Notes under the pieces: generated by a model
Databases searched by the model: none
What the model saw: only the letters and a program-made list of their open reading frames with translations
What the model was told of the DNA's origin: nothing
Shown here: piece after piece, positions 1 through 6,188 of the stretch
Layout of the letters: each line of letters starts with the position of its first letter
Numbering within the stretch: the first letter of the stretch is position 1
Position numbers and translations under genes: made by a program
NCBI GenBank assembly: GCA_029052375.1
Contig: JAIDJD010000379.1
Location: 1 to 7,614, forward strand
Length of the DNA stretch: 7,614 nucleotides
Direction: 5' to 3'
Source: Duncaniella sp.
Lineage (GTDB): Bacteria > Bacteroidota > Bacteroidia > Bacteroidales > Muribaculaceae

Positions 1-289
1 CTCTATCCTCGTTAAGGTCAACCAGATCGGCTCTCTCACCGAGACCCTCCGCGCCGTTGAGCTCGCACAGCGCAACAAGTACACCGCCGTCATCTCTCAC
101 CGCTCAGGCGAGACCGAGGACGCCACCATCGCCGACATCGCCGTCGCCACCAACGCCGGCCAGATCAAGACCGGCTCTGCAAGCCGCTCCGACCGTATGG
201 CCAAGTACAACCAGCTCCTCCGCATCGAGGAAGAGCTCGGCGCCGCCGCTGTATACGGCTACGGCAAGAAGACCAAGCGTCCCGAGTAA
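1..289 (+). CDS. eno: Enolase, C-terminal part (5' end outside window)
   Basis: Enolase converts 2-phosphoglycerate to phosphoenolpyruvate in cytosolic glycolysis. Only the last 95 residues are here, read in the frame starting at base 2 and ending at TAA 287-289. The fragment carries the C-terminal half of the TIM-barrel active site: LVKVNQIGSLTET near its start holds a catalytic lysine, ISHRSGETED is the conserved loop, and GQIKTG holds the second active-site lysine. The tail RSDRMAKYNQLLRIEEELG is also typical of the family. The fragment ends normally for an enolase, with no frameshift. Its isoleucine codons are all ATC, in keeping with a highly expressed gene. The next gene, pfp, is also glycolytic, but a strong terminator and a separate promoter lie between them, so they are probably not co-transcribed. 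Identification is near certain. Confidence 0.97.
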   Translation, partial: SILVKVNQIGSLTETLRAVELAQRNKYTAVISHRSGETEDATIADIAVATNAGQIKTGSASRSDRMAKYNQLLRIEEELGAAAVYGYGKKTKRPE

Positions 290-372
290 AAAACACCCTG
301 CTCCCCGGGCCTGAAAGCCGCCGCGAGACACACCTCACGGCAGGCCGAAAGCCCTGAGCGGCACATATCCCG

Positions 373-410
373 CGTCCCGGGCCCCAGACAGGGCCCGGGA
401 CGTTGCGTTT
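373..410 (+). terminator. Intrinsic terminator of eno
   Basis: A perfect 12-bp GC-rich stem (373-384 paired with 391-402) closes a 6-base loop, CAGACA. It is followed by a T-leaning but broken tract, TTGCGTTTC. It lies 83 bases after the enolase stop codon and ahead of the pfp promoter. The stem is very strong and the T-tract is weak, so it could also act as an mRNA 3'-end stabiliser. Confidence 0.85.
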
Positions 411-450
411 CTAACACAATGAAACATTATCAACACAAGAAAAAATGATT

Positions 451-482
451 AAATCGGCAATATCTTTTGATATTACCGATTT
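451..482. repeat. Imperfect inverted repeat over the pfp -33 element
   Basis: Two 14-base arms, 451-464 and 469-482, are complementary except for one position (C458 against A475), with a TTTT centre at 465-468. The predicted -33 TTTG (466-469) falls at the centre of symmetry. This is the layout expected of an operator for a dimeric regulator that competes with sigma factor. No regulator family can be named from the sequence. The arms are AT-rich and no U-tract follows on the + strand, so a terminator is unlikely. Confidence 0.6.
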
Positions 483-497
483 TCTTGCGTATCTTTG
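466..497 (+). promoter_or_regulatory. Bacteroidota-type promoter of pfp
   Basis: TTTG at 466-469 and TATCTTTG at 490-497 are separated by 20 bases. This matches the -33 TTTG / -7 TAnnTTTG consensus of the Bacteroidota primary sigma factor. Transcription should begin a few bases past 497, leaving a leader of about 65 bases before the pfp ATG. A small hairpin (tggcc 507-511 with ggcca 516-520) would sit almost at the 5' end of the mRNA. The promoter excludes the ATG at 495 as a start codon, because that ATG overlaps the -7 element. Confidence 0.85.
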
Positions 498-569
498 CGA
501 AGATATTGGCCAAGCGGCCAGCAACCTACACCGAAAATTATAAAACTTTACATCAATCACGACAATAGA

Positions 570-2228
570 ATGGAAAAAAGCCCGTTGCAGCAAGCCCGTG
601 TGGCATACAAGCCCCAGCTCCCCAACGTCCTCACCGGCACCGCCGTCAAGGTAGTGGAAGGAGAGGCCACCCAGAGCGCAGGAGACCAGGAAGACATCAA
701 GAAACTCTTCCCCAACACCTACGGTCTCCCCGAAATAGTATTTGAAAAATCCTCTGACGCAGCACCCTCCAAGCCCGTCAACGTCGGCGTCATCCTCTCC
801 GGCGGCCAGGCTCCCGGCGGCCACAACGTCATATCGGGCCTCTTCGACGGCATCAAGGCCATCAACAAGGACTCTCGCCTCTACGGCTTCCTCATGGGTC
901 CCGGCGGTCTCGTAGACCACAACTACAAGGAGCTCACCTCCGACATCATAGACGAATACCGCAACACCGGCGGCTTCGACATCATCGGCTCTGGCCGCAC
1001 CAAGCTCGAGACCAAGGAACAGTTTGACAAAGGCCTCGAGATACTCCGCGAGCTCGGCATCAACGCCCTCGTCATCATTGGCGGCGACGACTCCAACACC
1101 AACGCCGCAATCCTGGCCGAATACTACAAGGCCATCGGCGCAGGCGTACAGGTGATAGGCGTGCCCAAGACCATCGACGGAGACCTCAAGAACTCCGTAA
1201 TCGAGACCTCGTTCGGCTTCGACACCGCCACCAAGGTCTACTCTGAGGTCATCGGCAACATCCAGCGCGACTGCAACTCGGCCAAGAAATACTGGCACTT
1301 CATCAAGCTCATGGGCCGTTCCGCATCCCACATCGCCCTCGAGTGTGCCCTCAAGTGCCAGCCCAACGTCTGCATCATCTCTGAAGAGGTCGAGGCCAAG
1401 GACATGACCCTCGACCAGGTGGTGGACGAAATCGCCGACGCCGTCATCAAGCGCGCCGAGAAGGGCAAGAACTACGGCGTGGTCCTCGTCCCCGAAGGCC
1501 TCATCGAGTTCATCCCCGCCGTCAAGAGGCTCATCGCCGAGCTCAACGACCTCCTCGCGGCCAAGGCAGACGAGTTTGCCGCCGTGGCCCCCAAGGAACA
1601 GCTCGCATGGATCTCGGCCCACCTCTCCGCCGCCAACGCCGCCACATATGCCTCGCTCCCCACAGGCGTGGCCCGCCAGCTCTCGCTCGACCGCGACCCC
1701 CACGGCAACGTGCAGGTATCGCTCATCGAGACCGAGAAGCTCCTCTCCGAGATGGTAGGCAAGCGCCTCGCCCAGCTCAAGGAAGAGGGCAAGTACAACG
1801 GCAAGTACTCCACCATGCACCACTTCTTCGGCTACGAAGGCCGCTGCGCCGACCCCTCAAACTTCGACGCCAACTACTGCTACGGCCTCGGCTACACCGC
1901 CGCGATGCTCATCGCCAACGGCATGACAGGATATATGTCCAGCCTCCGCAACCTCACCTTCGCCCCCGTCAACTGGGTGGCCGGCGGCATACCCATCACC
2001 ATGATGATGAACATGGAGCGCCGCCACGGCGAGATGAAGCCCGTGATCCGCAAGGCTCTCGTAGAGCTCGACGGAGCGCCCTTCCTCAAGTTTGTCAAGA
2101 TGCGCGAGACATGGAAGGCAGACGACTGCTACACCTATCCCGGCCCCATCCAGTATTTCGGCCCCGCCGAGGTGTGCGACATCCCCTCGCTCACCCTCGT
2201 CTACGAGCAGAAGCGCCGCAAATACTGA
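570..2228 (+). CDS. pfp: Pyrophosphate-dependent 6-phosphofructokinase
   Basis: This enzyme phosphorylates fructose 6-phosphate to fructose 1,6-bisphosphate with PPi instead of ATP, reversibly, in the cytosol. The product is 552 residues, the usual size of the long PPi-PFK group. Visible motifs are the phosphate-donor loop GGQAPGGHN (78-86), GGDDSNT (171-177) with Asp in place of the Gly of ATP-dependent enzymes, PKTIDGDL (199-206) with Lys200 and catalytic Asp203, MGR (248-250), and PEGLIEFIP (308-316). The Asp and Lys are the established markers of PPi use. I chose the start at 570: the in-frame ATG at 495 lies inside the promoter, and MEKSPLQQARVAYKPQLP looks like the normal family N-terminus. 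The gene has its own promoter and terminator. Isoleucine codons are mostly ATC, which suggests high expression. The long reading frame on the opposite strand (411-1823) is a compositional shadow. Confidence 0.97.
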   Translation: MEKSPLQQARVAYKPQLPNVLTGTAVKVVEGEATQSAGDQEDIKKLFPNTYGLPEIVFEKSSDAAPSKPVNVGVILSGGQAPGGHNVISGLFDGIKAINKDSRLYGFLMGPGGLVDHNYKELTSDIIDEYRNTGGFDIIGSGRTKLETKEQFDKGLEILRELGINALVIIGGDDSNTNAAILAEYYKAIGAGVQVIGVPKTIDGDLKNSVIETSFGFDTATKVYSEVIGNIQRDCNSAKKYWHFIKLMGRSASHIALECALKCQPNVCIISEEVEAKDMTLDQVVDEIADAVIKRAEKGKNYGVVLVPEGLIEFIPAVKRLIAELNDLLAAKADEFAAVAPKEQLAWISAHLSAANAATYASLPTGVARQLSLDRDPHGNVQVSLIETEKLLSEMVGKRLAQLKEEGKYNGKYSTMHHFFGYEGRCADPSNFDANYCYGLGYTAAMLIANGMTGYMSSLRNLTFAPVNWVAGGIPITMMMNMERRHGEMKPVIRKALVELDGAPFLKFVKMRETWKADDCYTYPGPIQYFGPAEVCDIPSLTLVYEQKRRKY

Positions 2229-2272
2229 TAGCAGACAGAACAGCAGGCTGAAAACCGGCCTCTGAGACACAC

Positions 2273-2316
2273 AAGCCCCCGGCCGCGCCACCAAGGCGCA
2301 CGGCCGGGGGCTTTCT
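2273..2316 (+). terminator. Intrinsic terminator of pfp
   Basis: The outer stem 2273-2284 pairs perfectly with 2302-2313. A 2-base bulge (2300-2301) leads to a 5-bp inner stem (2285-2289 with 2295-2299) and a five-base loop. The 3' side runs straight into CTTTCTCT. It lies 44 bases past the pfp stop codon. Confidence 0.88.
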
Positions 2317-2424
2317 CTGTCCGCCGCTCCCGGGATGCAGCCCCGGTGGGTACGGGAGGGAGACAACTTGGCCAAAAATCTTTTTTTTCCTCAGACACAT
2401 AGGGCTAAATCTCAAAGAATTGTT

Positions 2425-2432
2425 TATATTTG
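2425..2432 (+). promoter_or_regulatory. Putative -7 element of the RSH gene
   Basis: TATATTTG fits the Bacteroidota TAnnTTTG -7 consensus and lies 53 bases before the ATG at 2486. No TTTG or TTG is found 19-21 bases upstream; that position reads through ACACATAGGGC. An eight-T run at 2381-2388 lies further up. The promoter is therefore probably weak or needs an activator. It rules out the in-frame ATG at 2420, which lies upstream of the -7 element. Confidence 0.6.
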
Positions 2433-2485
2433 CACTTGTTAACCATTGCTTTTCCTTCTCTCTCACCACCATCACACCGCACACT

Positions 2486-4366
2486 ATGGAAAAAGACTAC
2501 GACAAGATAATAAGGCAGAAGGCCCAGGAGGTGTTCGACGCCATGGCCCCGCGCGTCACCCCTGAAGAGATGGCCAAGCTCCACCAGGCCTTCGAGCTGG
2601 CCCTCGAGGCCCACAGAGAGCAGAAGCGCAAGACAGGCGAGCCGTATATACTCCATCCCATAGCTGTGGCCCGGATAGCCGCGAGAGAGCTGCGCCTTGA
2701 GGCCCACCCTGTGATGGCGGCCTTCCTGCACGACGTCGTGGAGGACAACAAGAACTATACCATAGGCGACATACGCGACCGCTTCGGCGAGGATGTCGCC
2801 TTCCTGGTGCGCATCCTCACCAAGCAGAAGAAAGAGAAGTATGACGTCTCACAGCAGGTGGACAACTACCGCCAGATGCTCAACTCGGTGGAGTATGACA
2901 TACGCGCCCTCCTCGTGAAGCTCGCAGACCGCCTCCACAACATGAGGACCCTCTCGTCTATGCGCCCCGACAAGCAGATGAAGATAGCCGGAGAGACAGA
3001 CTATTTCTACGCCCCGCTGGCCAACCGCCTCGGGCTGTACCACGTCAAGATAGAGCTTGAGAACCTCAGCCTGCGCTTCCGCTGTCCGCACGAATACGAC
3101 GAGCTCGCCTCAAAGATAGCGCGCGACGAGGAGCACCAGCGTGTGCGCCTCAGCAAGTTCTGCTGCCAGATACGCGACGTCCTCACCGACGCCGGCATAC
3201 AGGCCGAGGTCTATGTCGAGTATCGCCAGCCATGCAGCGTATGGCGCAAGATGCGCAAGTACGGCGACGACTTCAACCACCTCAAACACCGCCACTTCAC
3301 CAACGTCGTATTCCCCTCTGTCGAGGGTGTGAGCGACAAGGACATGGCCCTGCGCATCTACTCTGTGCTGACAGACCGGTTCCGCGAGAAGCCAGGCGGC
3401 ATCATCAACTACATAGACTCTCCCAAGGAGAACGGCTACCAGAGCTTCCACGTCAAGCTCCTGGCCGACTTCGGACGCTGGCAGGAGGTACACATCTCGA
3501 GCCGCGCCATGCTGGTGCAGAGCCAGTTCGGGTGCATGGCAGACCGCAGCGAGGACAACATAGCACGCTGGATAGAGAAGTTCAAGAATGTCCTGCGCGA
3601 CCTCTCGAGGCGCGGACGCGAGGGAGTCGACTTCATGGACAATGTCGTGGCCTCGTTCTACAACGACGACATCATGACCTTCACCCCCAAGGGCAAGGCC
3701 ATAGTGCTGCCCCAGCGCTCTACGGTGCTCGACTTCGCCTACGAGGTGTTCCCGGGGCTCGGCGTCAACGCCAAGTATGCCCGCGTCAACGGCTACCTCA
3801 CCTCCATCAAGGCCCCCCTCCACCGCGGAGACGTCGTGGAGATATTCACCGACCCGGACGTGCATCCACAGCCAGACTGGCTCGACAGCGTGGTCACCTA
3901 CAAGGCCAAGAAGGCCATCACAGGCTATCTCGAGCGCCAGCCCAAGCCCAAATACCACAGGTGTCCGATATGCCATCCGATACCGGGCGACGAGATTATC
4001 GGATTCCGCGAGGCCGACGCCACGGTCACAGTCCACAAGCGCGACTGCCAGGAGGGGATACGCCTGGCCTCGAGCCAGGGAGACCGCATAGTCTCTGTAG
4101 ACGACTTCACGGACGGCGACAACCTCTACCCGGCCTCCATAGTGGTGACGGCCATAGACCGCTACCACCTGTTCATCGACCTTGTGGACTGCATCACCAA
4201 CACCCTCCACCTGACCATCGACAGCTTCAACACAGACACCGTAGACTCCATCGTCACCTGTGTCATAGCCTTCAACGTCCACTCCTATGCCGAGCTTAAG
4301 TCCATCATGACCCACATATCGGAAATACCCGGAGTAGACGAGGTAAAAAGAAAGGCGGGAGCCTGA
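2486..4366 (+). CDS. Long RelA/SpoT homologue, predicted (p)ppGpp hydrolase
   Basis: The product is 626 residues, somewhat short for a long RSH (often 700 or more), with the standard domain order. An HD hydrolase domain (about 30-180) has all expected metal and catalytic residues: H57, HDVVED at 82-87, and KLADRLHNMRTL at 145-156 with D148 and N152. The synthetase-like domain (about 238-350) keeps SPKENGYQSFH (312-322) and E334, but the usual catalytic Asp aligns with H268, the Arg of the RIIV strand with N273, and the ATP-binding R-x-K with E245/R247. The closing AAHW motif is absent. Next come TGS (about 394-456), a cysteine motif (CPICHPIPGD 493-502, C521) and a C-terminal ACT domain (about 548-622). 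In TGS the usual His of the IHT motif is F422. I infer a stringent-response hydrolase without synthetase activity, distinct from a bifunctional Rel elsewhere in the genome. ATG 2486 is chosen because it lies below the predicted -7 element. ATA isoleucine codons are frequent, unlike in eno and pfp. Confidence 0.92.
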   Translation: MEKDYDKIIRQKAQEVFDAMAPRVTPEEMAKLHQAFELALEAHREQKRKTGEPYILHPIAVARIAARELRLEAHPVMAAFLHDVVEDNKNYTIGDIRDRFGEDVAFLVRILTKQKKEKYDVSQQVDNYRQMLNSVEYDIRALLVKLADRLHNMRTLSSMRPDKQMKIAGETDYFYAPLANRLGLYHVKIELENLSLRFRCPHEYDELASKIARDEEHQRVRLSKFCCQIRDVLTDAGIQAEVYVEYRQPCSVWRKMRKYGDDFNHLKHRHFTNVVFPSVEGVSDKDMALRIYSVLTDRFREKPGGIINYIDSPKENGYQSFHVKLLADFGRWQEVHISSRAMLVQSQFGCMADRSEDNIARWIEKFKNVLRDLSRRGREGVDFMDNVVASFYNDDIMTFTPKGKAIVLPQRSTVLDFAYEVFPGLGVNAKYARVNGYLTSIKAPLHRGDVVEIFTDPDVHPQPDWLDSVVTYKAKKAITGYLERQPKPKYHRCPICHPIPGDEIIGFREADATVTVHKRDCQEGIRLASSQGDRIVSVDDFTDGDNLYPASIVVTAIDRYHLFIDLVDCITNTLHLTIDSFNTDTVDSIVTCVIAFNVHSYAELKSIMTHISEIPGVDEVKRKAGA

Positions 4367-4375
4367 GCTCCCGCC
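4345..4375 (-). terminator. Intrinsic terminator of the leftward pyrE operon
   Basis: On the minus strand a 9-bp GC stem (4367-4375 paired with 4354-4362, loop 4363-4366) is followed by TTTCTTTTTA, a good U-tract. It lies 55 bases past the stop codon of the last minus-strand gene. The whole structure overlaps the final codons and the stop of the convergent RSH gene, whose Lys-Arg-Lys codons supply the U-tract on the other strand. Confidence 0.8.
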
Positions 4376-4378
4376 CTC

Positions 4379-4402
4379 GCACAGAGTCTGTGCCTTCCTT
4401 TT
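4379..4402 (+). terminator. Probable terminator of the RSH gene
   Basis: A 6-bp stem GCACAG/CTGTGC (4379-4384 with 4388-4393, three-base loop) is followed by CTTCCTTTT. It lies 12 bases past the RSH stop and just beyond the stronger 4354-4375 hairpin, so the two may work in tandem on the + strand. Confidence 0.65.
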
Positions 4403-4430
4403 GTCTCAACGGTTGTCTTGCAGCAACCTG

Positions 4431-4961
4431 TTATCTTGTCACCACCTTGTAGTTCAAGGCTCCGCCGGAGACCACGGAGTATCGCCTGAGCGCATACCCC
4501 TTCTCTGCCGCCGGGCCCGACTTAGGGTGGCCATAGGCCGTGTATATCTCGTAGCGGCTCCCGCACCCCGGACACTCGGCGTAAAGCTCGCCCCCCGGCA
4601 CCCGCAGGCGCACGTCCCTGCGCGCCTCGACGGGACAGGCCAGGTCGTAGGCCAGAGTGTTGCCGAGGACGTCGTTGACCAAGAGCAGCCCGCCGTATCC
4701 CGTGCGGTCAAGGTCTGTGAAGGGGAACGAGGCCGGAATCCACACCCTGCCGGGACGGTCCATGACGTAGATGGCACAGTCTGCGGCGTCGCCCTTGATG
4801 CCATGCACGTTCCAGTCTCCGACGGTGTGGAAACAGAGGTAGACCTCGCTGTAGGGTATGCGGTCGTCGTCCACAGTGTCGCACGACTGCAGAGACGCCA
4901 TGGCCGCCGATGCCGCAAGGCACAGCAGGCCCCTGAGGATTGTGTGGAGAGAGAGAGTCAT
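4431..4961 (-). CDS. Predicted lipoprotein with degenerate Rieske-like domain
   Basis: The product is 176 residues and I cannot assign it to a characterised family. It opens with a lipoprotein-type signal: a short N-terminal region, a hydrophobic core (about 8-24) and LQSC ending at C27, the probable lipidated cysteine. The residues after it, DTVDDD (28-33), are strongly acidic and resemble the surface-export signal described for Bacteroidota lipoproteins. The C-terminal half looks like a Rieske fold: YDLACPVE around C109, CPGC at 130-133, then SGPA (148-151) and ALRRYSVV (157-164), the usual closing segment. A true 2Fe-2S Rieske site needs C-x-H and C-x2-H; here the histidines are V111 and C133, so that cluster is unlikely. 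C109, C130 and C133 could hold another metal or a disulfide. It starts 23 bases after the SRPBCC gene and is probably the last gene of the pyrE operon. Confidence 0.78.
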   Translation of the reverse strand: MTLSLHTILRGLLCLAASAAMASLQSCDTVDDDRIPYSEVYLCFHTVGDWNVHGIKGDAADCAIYVMDRPGRVWIPASFPFTDLDRTGYGGLLLVNDVLGNTLAYDLACPVEARRDVRLRVPGGELYAECPGCGSRYEIYTAYGHPKSGPAAEKGYALRRYSVVSGGALNYKVVTR

Positions 4962-4984
4962 GACGGGTGGCGGAGCGGAGGGTG

Positions 4985-5410
4985 TCAGGCCTGCTCGAAG
5001 AGTCTCGTGAACACACTGCCGAACTGGTCGGCGGCCTCCTGGAGCTTGGGCCCTACAAAGGGACGGAGCATGGCAGGGAGGTCGACGTCCACGACGGGGA
5101 GCACCTCTGTAGACCCTTCGCCCTTCTCGGCGAGCTCTATGGCGAGCCTGATGGGTATGGGCGAGCCTTCGGCCACGAATCCTACATGAGAGGGAGCCTT
5201 GGTCTCGGCCACCTTGAACTTCATGTCGCCCACGCCGGGGGCCTGGAACGAGATGCCGTCTGCCTCAAACCTCACGCCCTGGAGCTGGGCGCGCTGGTCT
5301 TCGGGCAGGCTGTCGAAGAGCGCCTGATACTGGCCGAGGTCTGAGACCTTGGCGTAGAGGTCGGCTATGGGACGGGCTACTGTTACGGATTTGCCTTTGT
5401 ATTGTGACAT
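4985..5410 (-). CDS. Small SRPBCC (START/Bet v 1-like) family protein
   Basis: The product is 141 residues, the length of a single SRPBCC-fold domain. It starts MSQYKGKSVTVARPIADLYAKVSD, where the polar strand followed by a helix with P and DLY matches the opening of polyketide-cyclase-like SRPBCC proteins. Next come alternating strands (46-58, 62-70, 75-82, 86-95, 100-110) and a long C-terminal amphipathic helix from about 112 to 140 (LRPFVGPKLQEAADQFGSVF). There is no signal peptide or membrane segment, so it should be cytosolic and may bind a small hydrophobic ligand, which the sequence does not identify. I chose ATG 5410 over an upstream in-frame start at 5485, because the longer form would run into pyrE and adds a low-complexity, Arg-rich stretch. 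It lies 23 bases after pyrE and 23 before the lipoprotein gene. A role in pyrimidine synthesis is not shown. Confidence 0.8.
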   Translation of the reverse strand: MSQYKGKSVTVARPIADLYAKVSDLGQYQALFDSLPEDQRAQLQGVRFEADGISFQAPGVGDMKFKVAETKAPSHVGFVAEGSPIPIRLAIELAEKGEGSTEVLPVVDVDLPAMLRPFVGPKLQEAADQFGSVFTRLFEQA

Positions 5411-5433
5411 CTTTGTATCTTCTGGGCTTTGTC

Positions 5434-6084
5434 TCAGTCGTTTGTGGGGGCCTTGGGAGTCCAGACGGCGGGGTCTTTGCGCCATTCGCGGAGAGCCTCG
5501 ACGTCTGCCTCGCGGATAAATCCGGTCTCGAGGGCCGCATTGATGAGAGCCGAGTAGTTAGAGAGGGTGATGAGCGGTACGCCGGCGTTCTTGAAGGCCT
5601 CTACTGCCACGGGGAACTCGTAAGAGAAGATGGCCACCATGCCGATGACCTCGCATCCTGCCTTGCGGATGGCCTCGACGGCCTTGAGCGAGCTGCCGCC
5701 GGTCGAGATGAGGTCCTCGATCACAACCACTTTCTTGCCGGGACGGAGGTCGCCCTCGATGAGATTCTCAAGGCCGTGGTCTTTGGGGGTCGAACGTACA
5801 TAAACATAGGGGAGACCGAGCGTATCGCTGACGAGCGCACCCTGGGCGATGGCGCCTGTGGCCACGCCTGCGATGGCCTCTGCGTCGCCGAAGTTCTCGA
5901 GTATCATGCGCGAGAGCTCTACCTTGATGAAATTGCGGACATCCGGATAAGAGAGGGTCTTGCGATTGTCCGTGTAGATAGGCGAATTCCAGCCGGAAGC
6001 CCAGGTGAAAGGATTCTCGGGCTGCAACTTGATAGCGCTGATCTTCAGGAGTTTCTCAGCCAGGATAAGGTCAAGATTTTTCAT
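5434..6084 (-). CDS. pyrE: Orotate phosphoribosyltransferase
   Basis: PyrE joins orotate to PRPP to give orotidine 5'-phosphate, the fifth step of de novo UMP synthesis, in the cytosol as a dimer. The product is 216 residues, normal for the family. Motifs are SPIYTDNRKTLSYPDVR (34-50) for orotate recognition, VATGAIAQGAL (74-84), the mobile catalytic loop with R97, K101 and H103 (VRSTPKDHG), and the PRPP-binding signature VVVIEDLISTGGSS (119-132) with E123/D124. The start ATG at 6084 gives the standard N-terminus and follows a consensus promoter by about 30 bases. It is the first gene of a leftward operon with the SRPBCC and lipoprotein genes. PyrF, the next enzyme of the pathway, lies about 1.4 kb away on the opposite strand. 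No truncation or unusual residue was seen. Confidence 0.97.
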   Translation of the reverse strand: MKNLDLILAEKLLKISAIKLQPENPFTWASGWNSPIYTDNRKTLSYPDVRNFIKVELSRMILENFGDAEAIAGVATGAIAQGALVSDTLGLPYVYVRSTPKDHGLENLIEGDLRPGKKVVVIEDLISTGGSSLKAVEAIRKAGCEVIGMVAIFSYEFPVAVEAFKNAGVPLITLSNYSALINAALETGFIREADVEALREWRKDPAVWTPKAPTND

Positions 6085-6113
6085 TGTCGTAGGTAACTGG
6101 TATGATTAAGGTG

Positions 6114-6144
6114 CAAAATTACTCAATCTCTTGGCCGTATGCAA
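6114..6144 (-). promoter_or_regulatory. Bacteroidota-type promoter of the pyrE operon
   Basis: On the minus strand, TTG (6144-6142) and TAATTTTG (6121-6114) are separated by 20 bases, matching the -33/-7 consensus. Transcription should start near 6107, giving a leader of about 20-25 bases before the pyrE ATG. That is too short for an attenuator within the leader. Confidence 0.85.
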
Positions 6145-6166
6145 GAATTTTTGGTTTACAATTCTT
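6143..6166. repeat. Short inverted repeat at the pyrE -33 region
   Basis: AAGAATT (6143-6149) and AATTCTT (6160-6166) are perfect 7-base arms separated by 10 bases. One arm overlaps the -33 TTG of the pyrE promoter. The roughly 17-base centre-to-centre spacing would suit a dimeric DNA-binding protein, but in AT-rich DNA such short arms can arise by chance. Confidence 0.4.
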
Positions 6167-6188
6167 AAAAAATGCCGCCGGGGGGCGG
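6167..6188 (-). terminator. Possible minus-strand terminator upstream of pyrE
   Basis: On the minus strand a 5-bp CCGCC/GGCGG stem (6188-6184 with 6179-6175, CCCC loop) is followed two bases later by six Ts (6172-6167). It lies upstream of the pyrE promoter and could stop antisense transcripts arriving from prfA. The stem is short, so confidence is low. Confidence 0.35.

Noticed and set aside
308..354. A near-repeat of GGCCTGAAAGCC and GGCCGAAAGCC after eno
   Set aside because: The match is short and imperfect and forms only 3-4 bp stems. It is not distinguishable from chance in GC-rich DNA.
495..569. A 25-codon N-terminal extension of pfp from ATG 495
   Set aside because: ATG 495 lies inside the predicted -7 element, so the mRNA would not contain it, and the added residues do not fit the family.
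411..1823. A 470-codon open frame on the minus strand opposite pfp
   Set aside because: It is rich in Gly, Val, Asp, Glu and Leu, as expected from the complement of GC-biased codons. It has no recognisable domain and covers the eno-pfp promoter region. pfp is certain on the other strand.
2327..2388. A CTCCCG/CGGGAG hairpin and eight-T run as a second terminator after pfp
   Set aside because: The stem is only 6 bp with a 20-base loop, and the T run begins 22 bases later, too far for intrinsic termination.
2420..2485. A 22-codon N-terminal extension of the RSH protein with a hydrophobic start
   Set aside because: ATG 2420 lies upstream of the predicted -7 element. The apparent membrane-like start is translation of promoter DNA.
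3232..4299. A 355-codon + strand frame within the RSH gene
   Set aside because: It is an out-of-frame reading rich in Arg, Pro, His and Gln, typical of a frame shift in GC-rich DNA.
3110..4315. A 401-codon open frame on the minus strand opposite the RSH gene
   Set aside because: It is another compositional shadow with no domain and no upstream promoter, lying wholly within a confident gene.
4401..5189. A 262-codon + strand frame over the lipoprotein and SRPBCC genes
   Set aside because: It spans two genes and their gap on the opposite strand, has no protein family features, and starts in the terminator zone.
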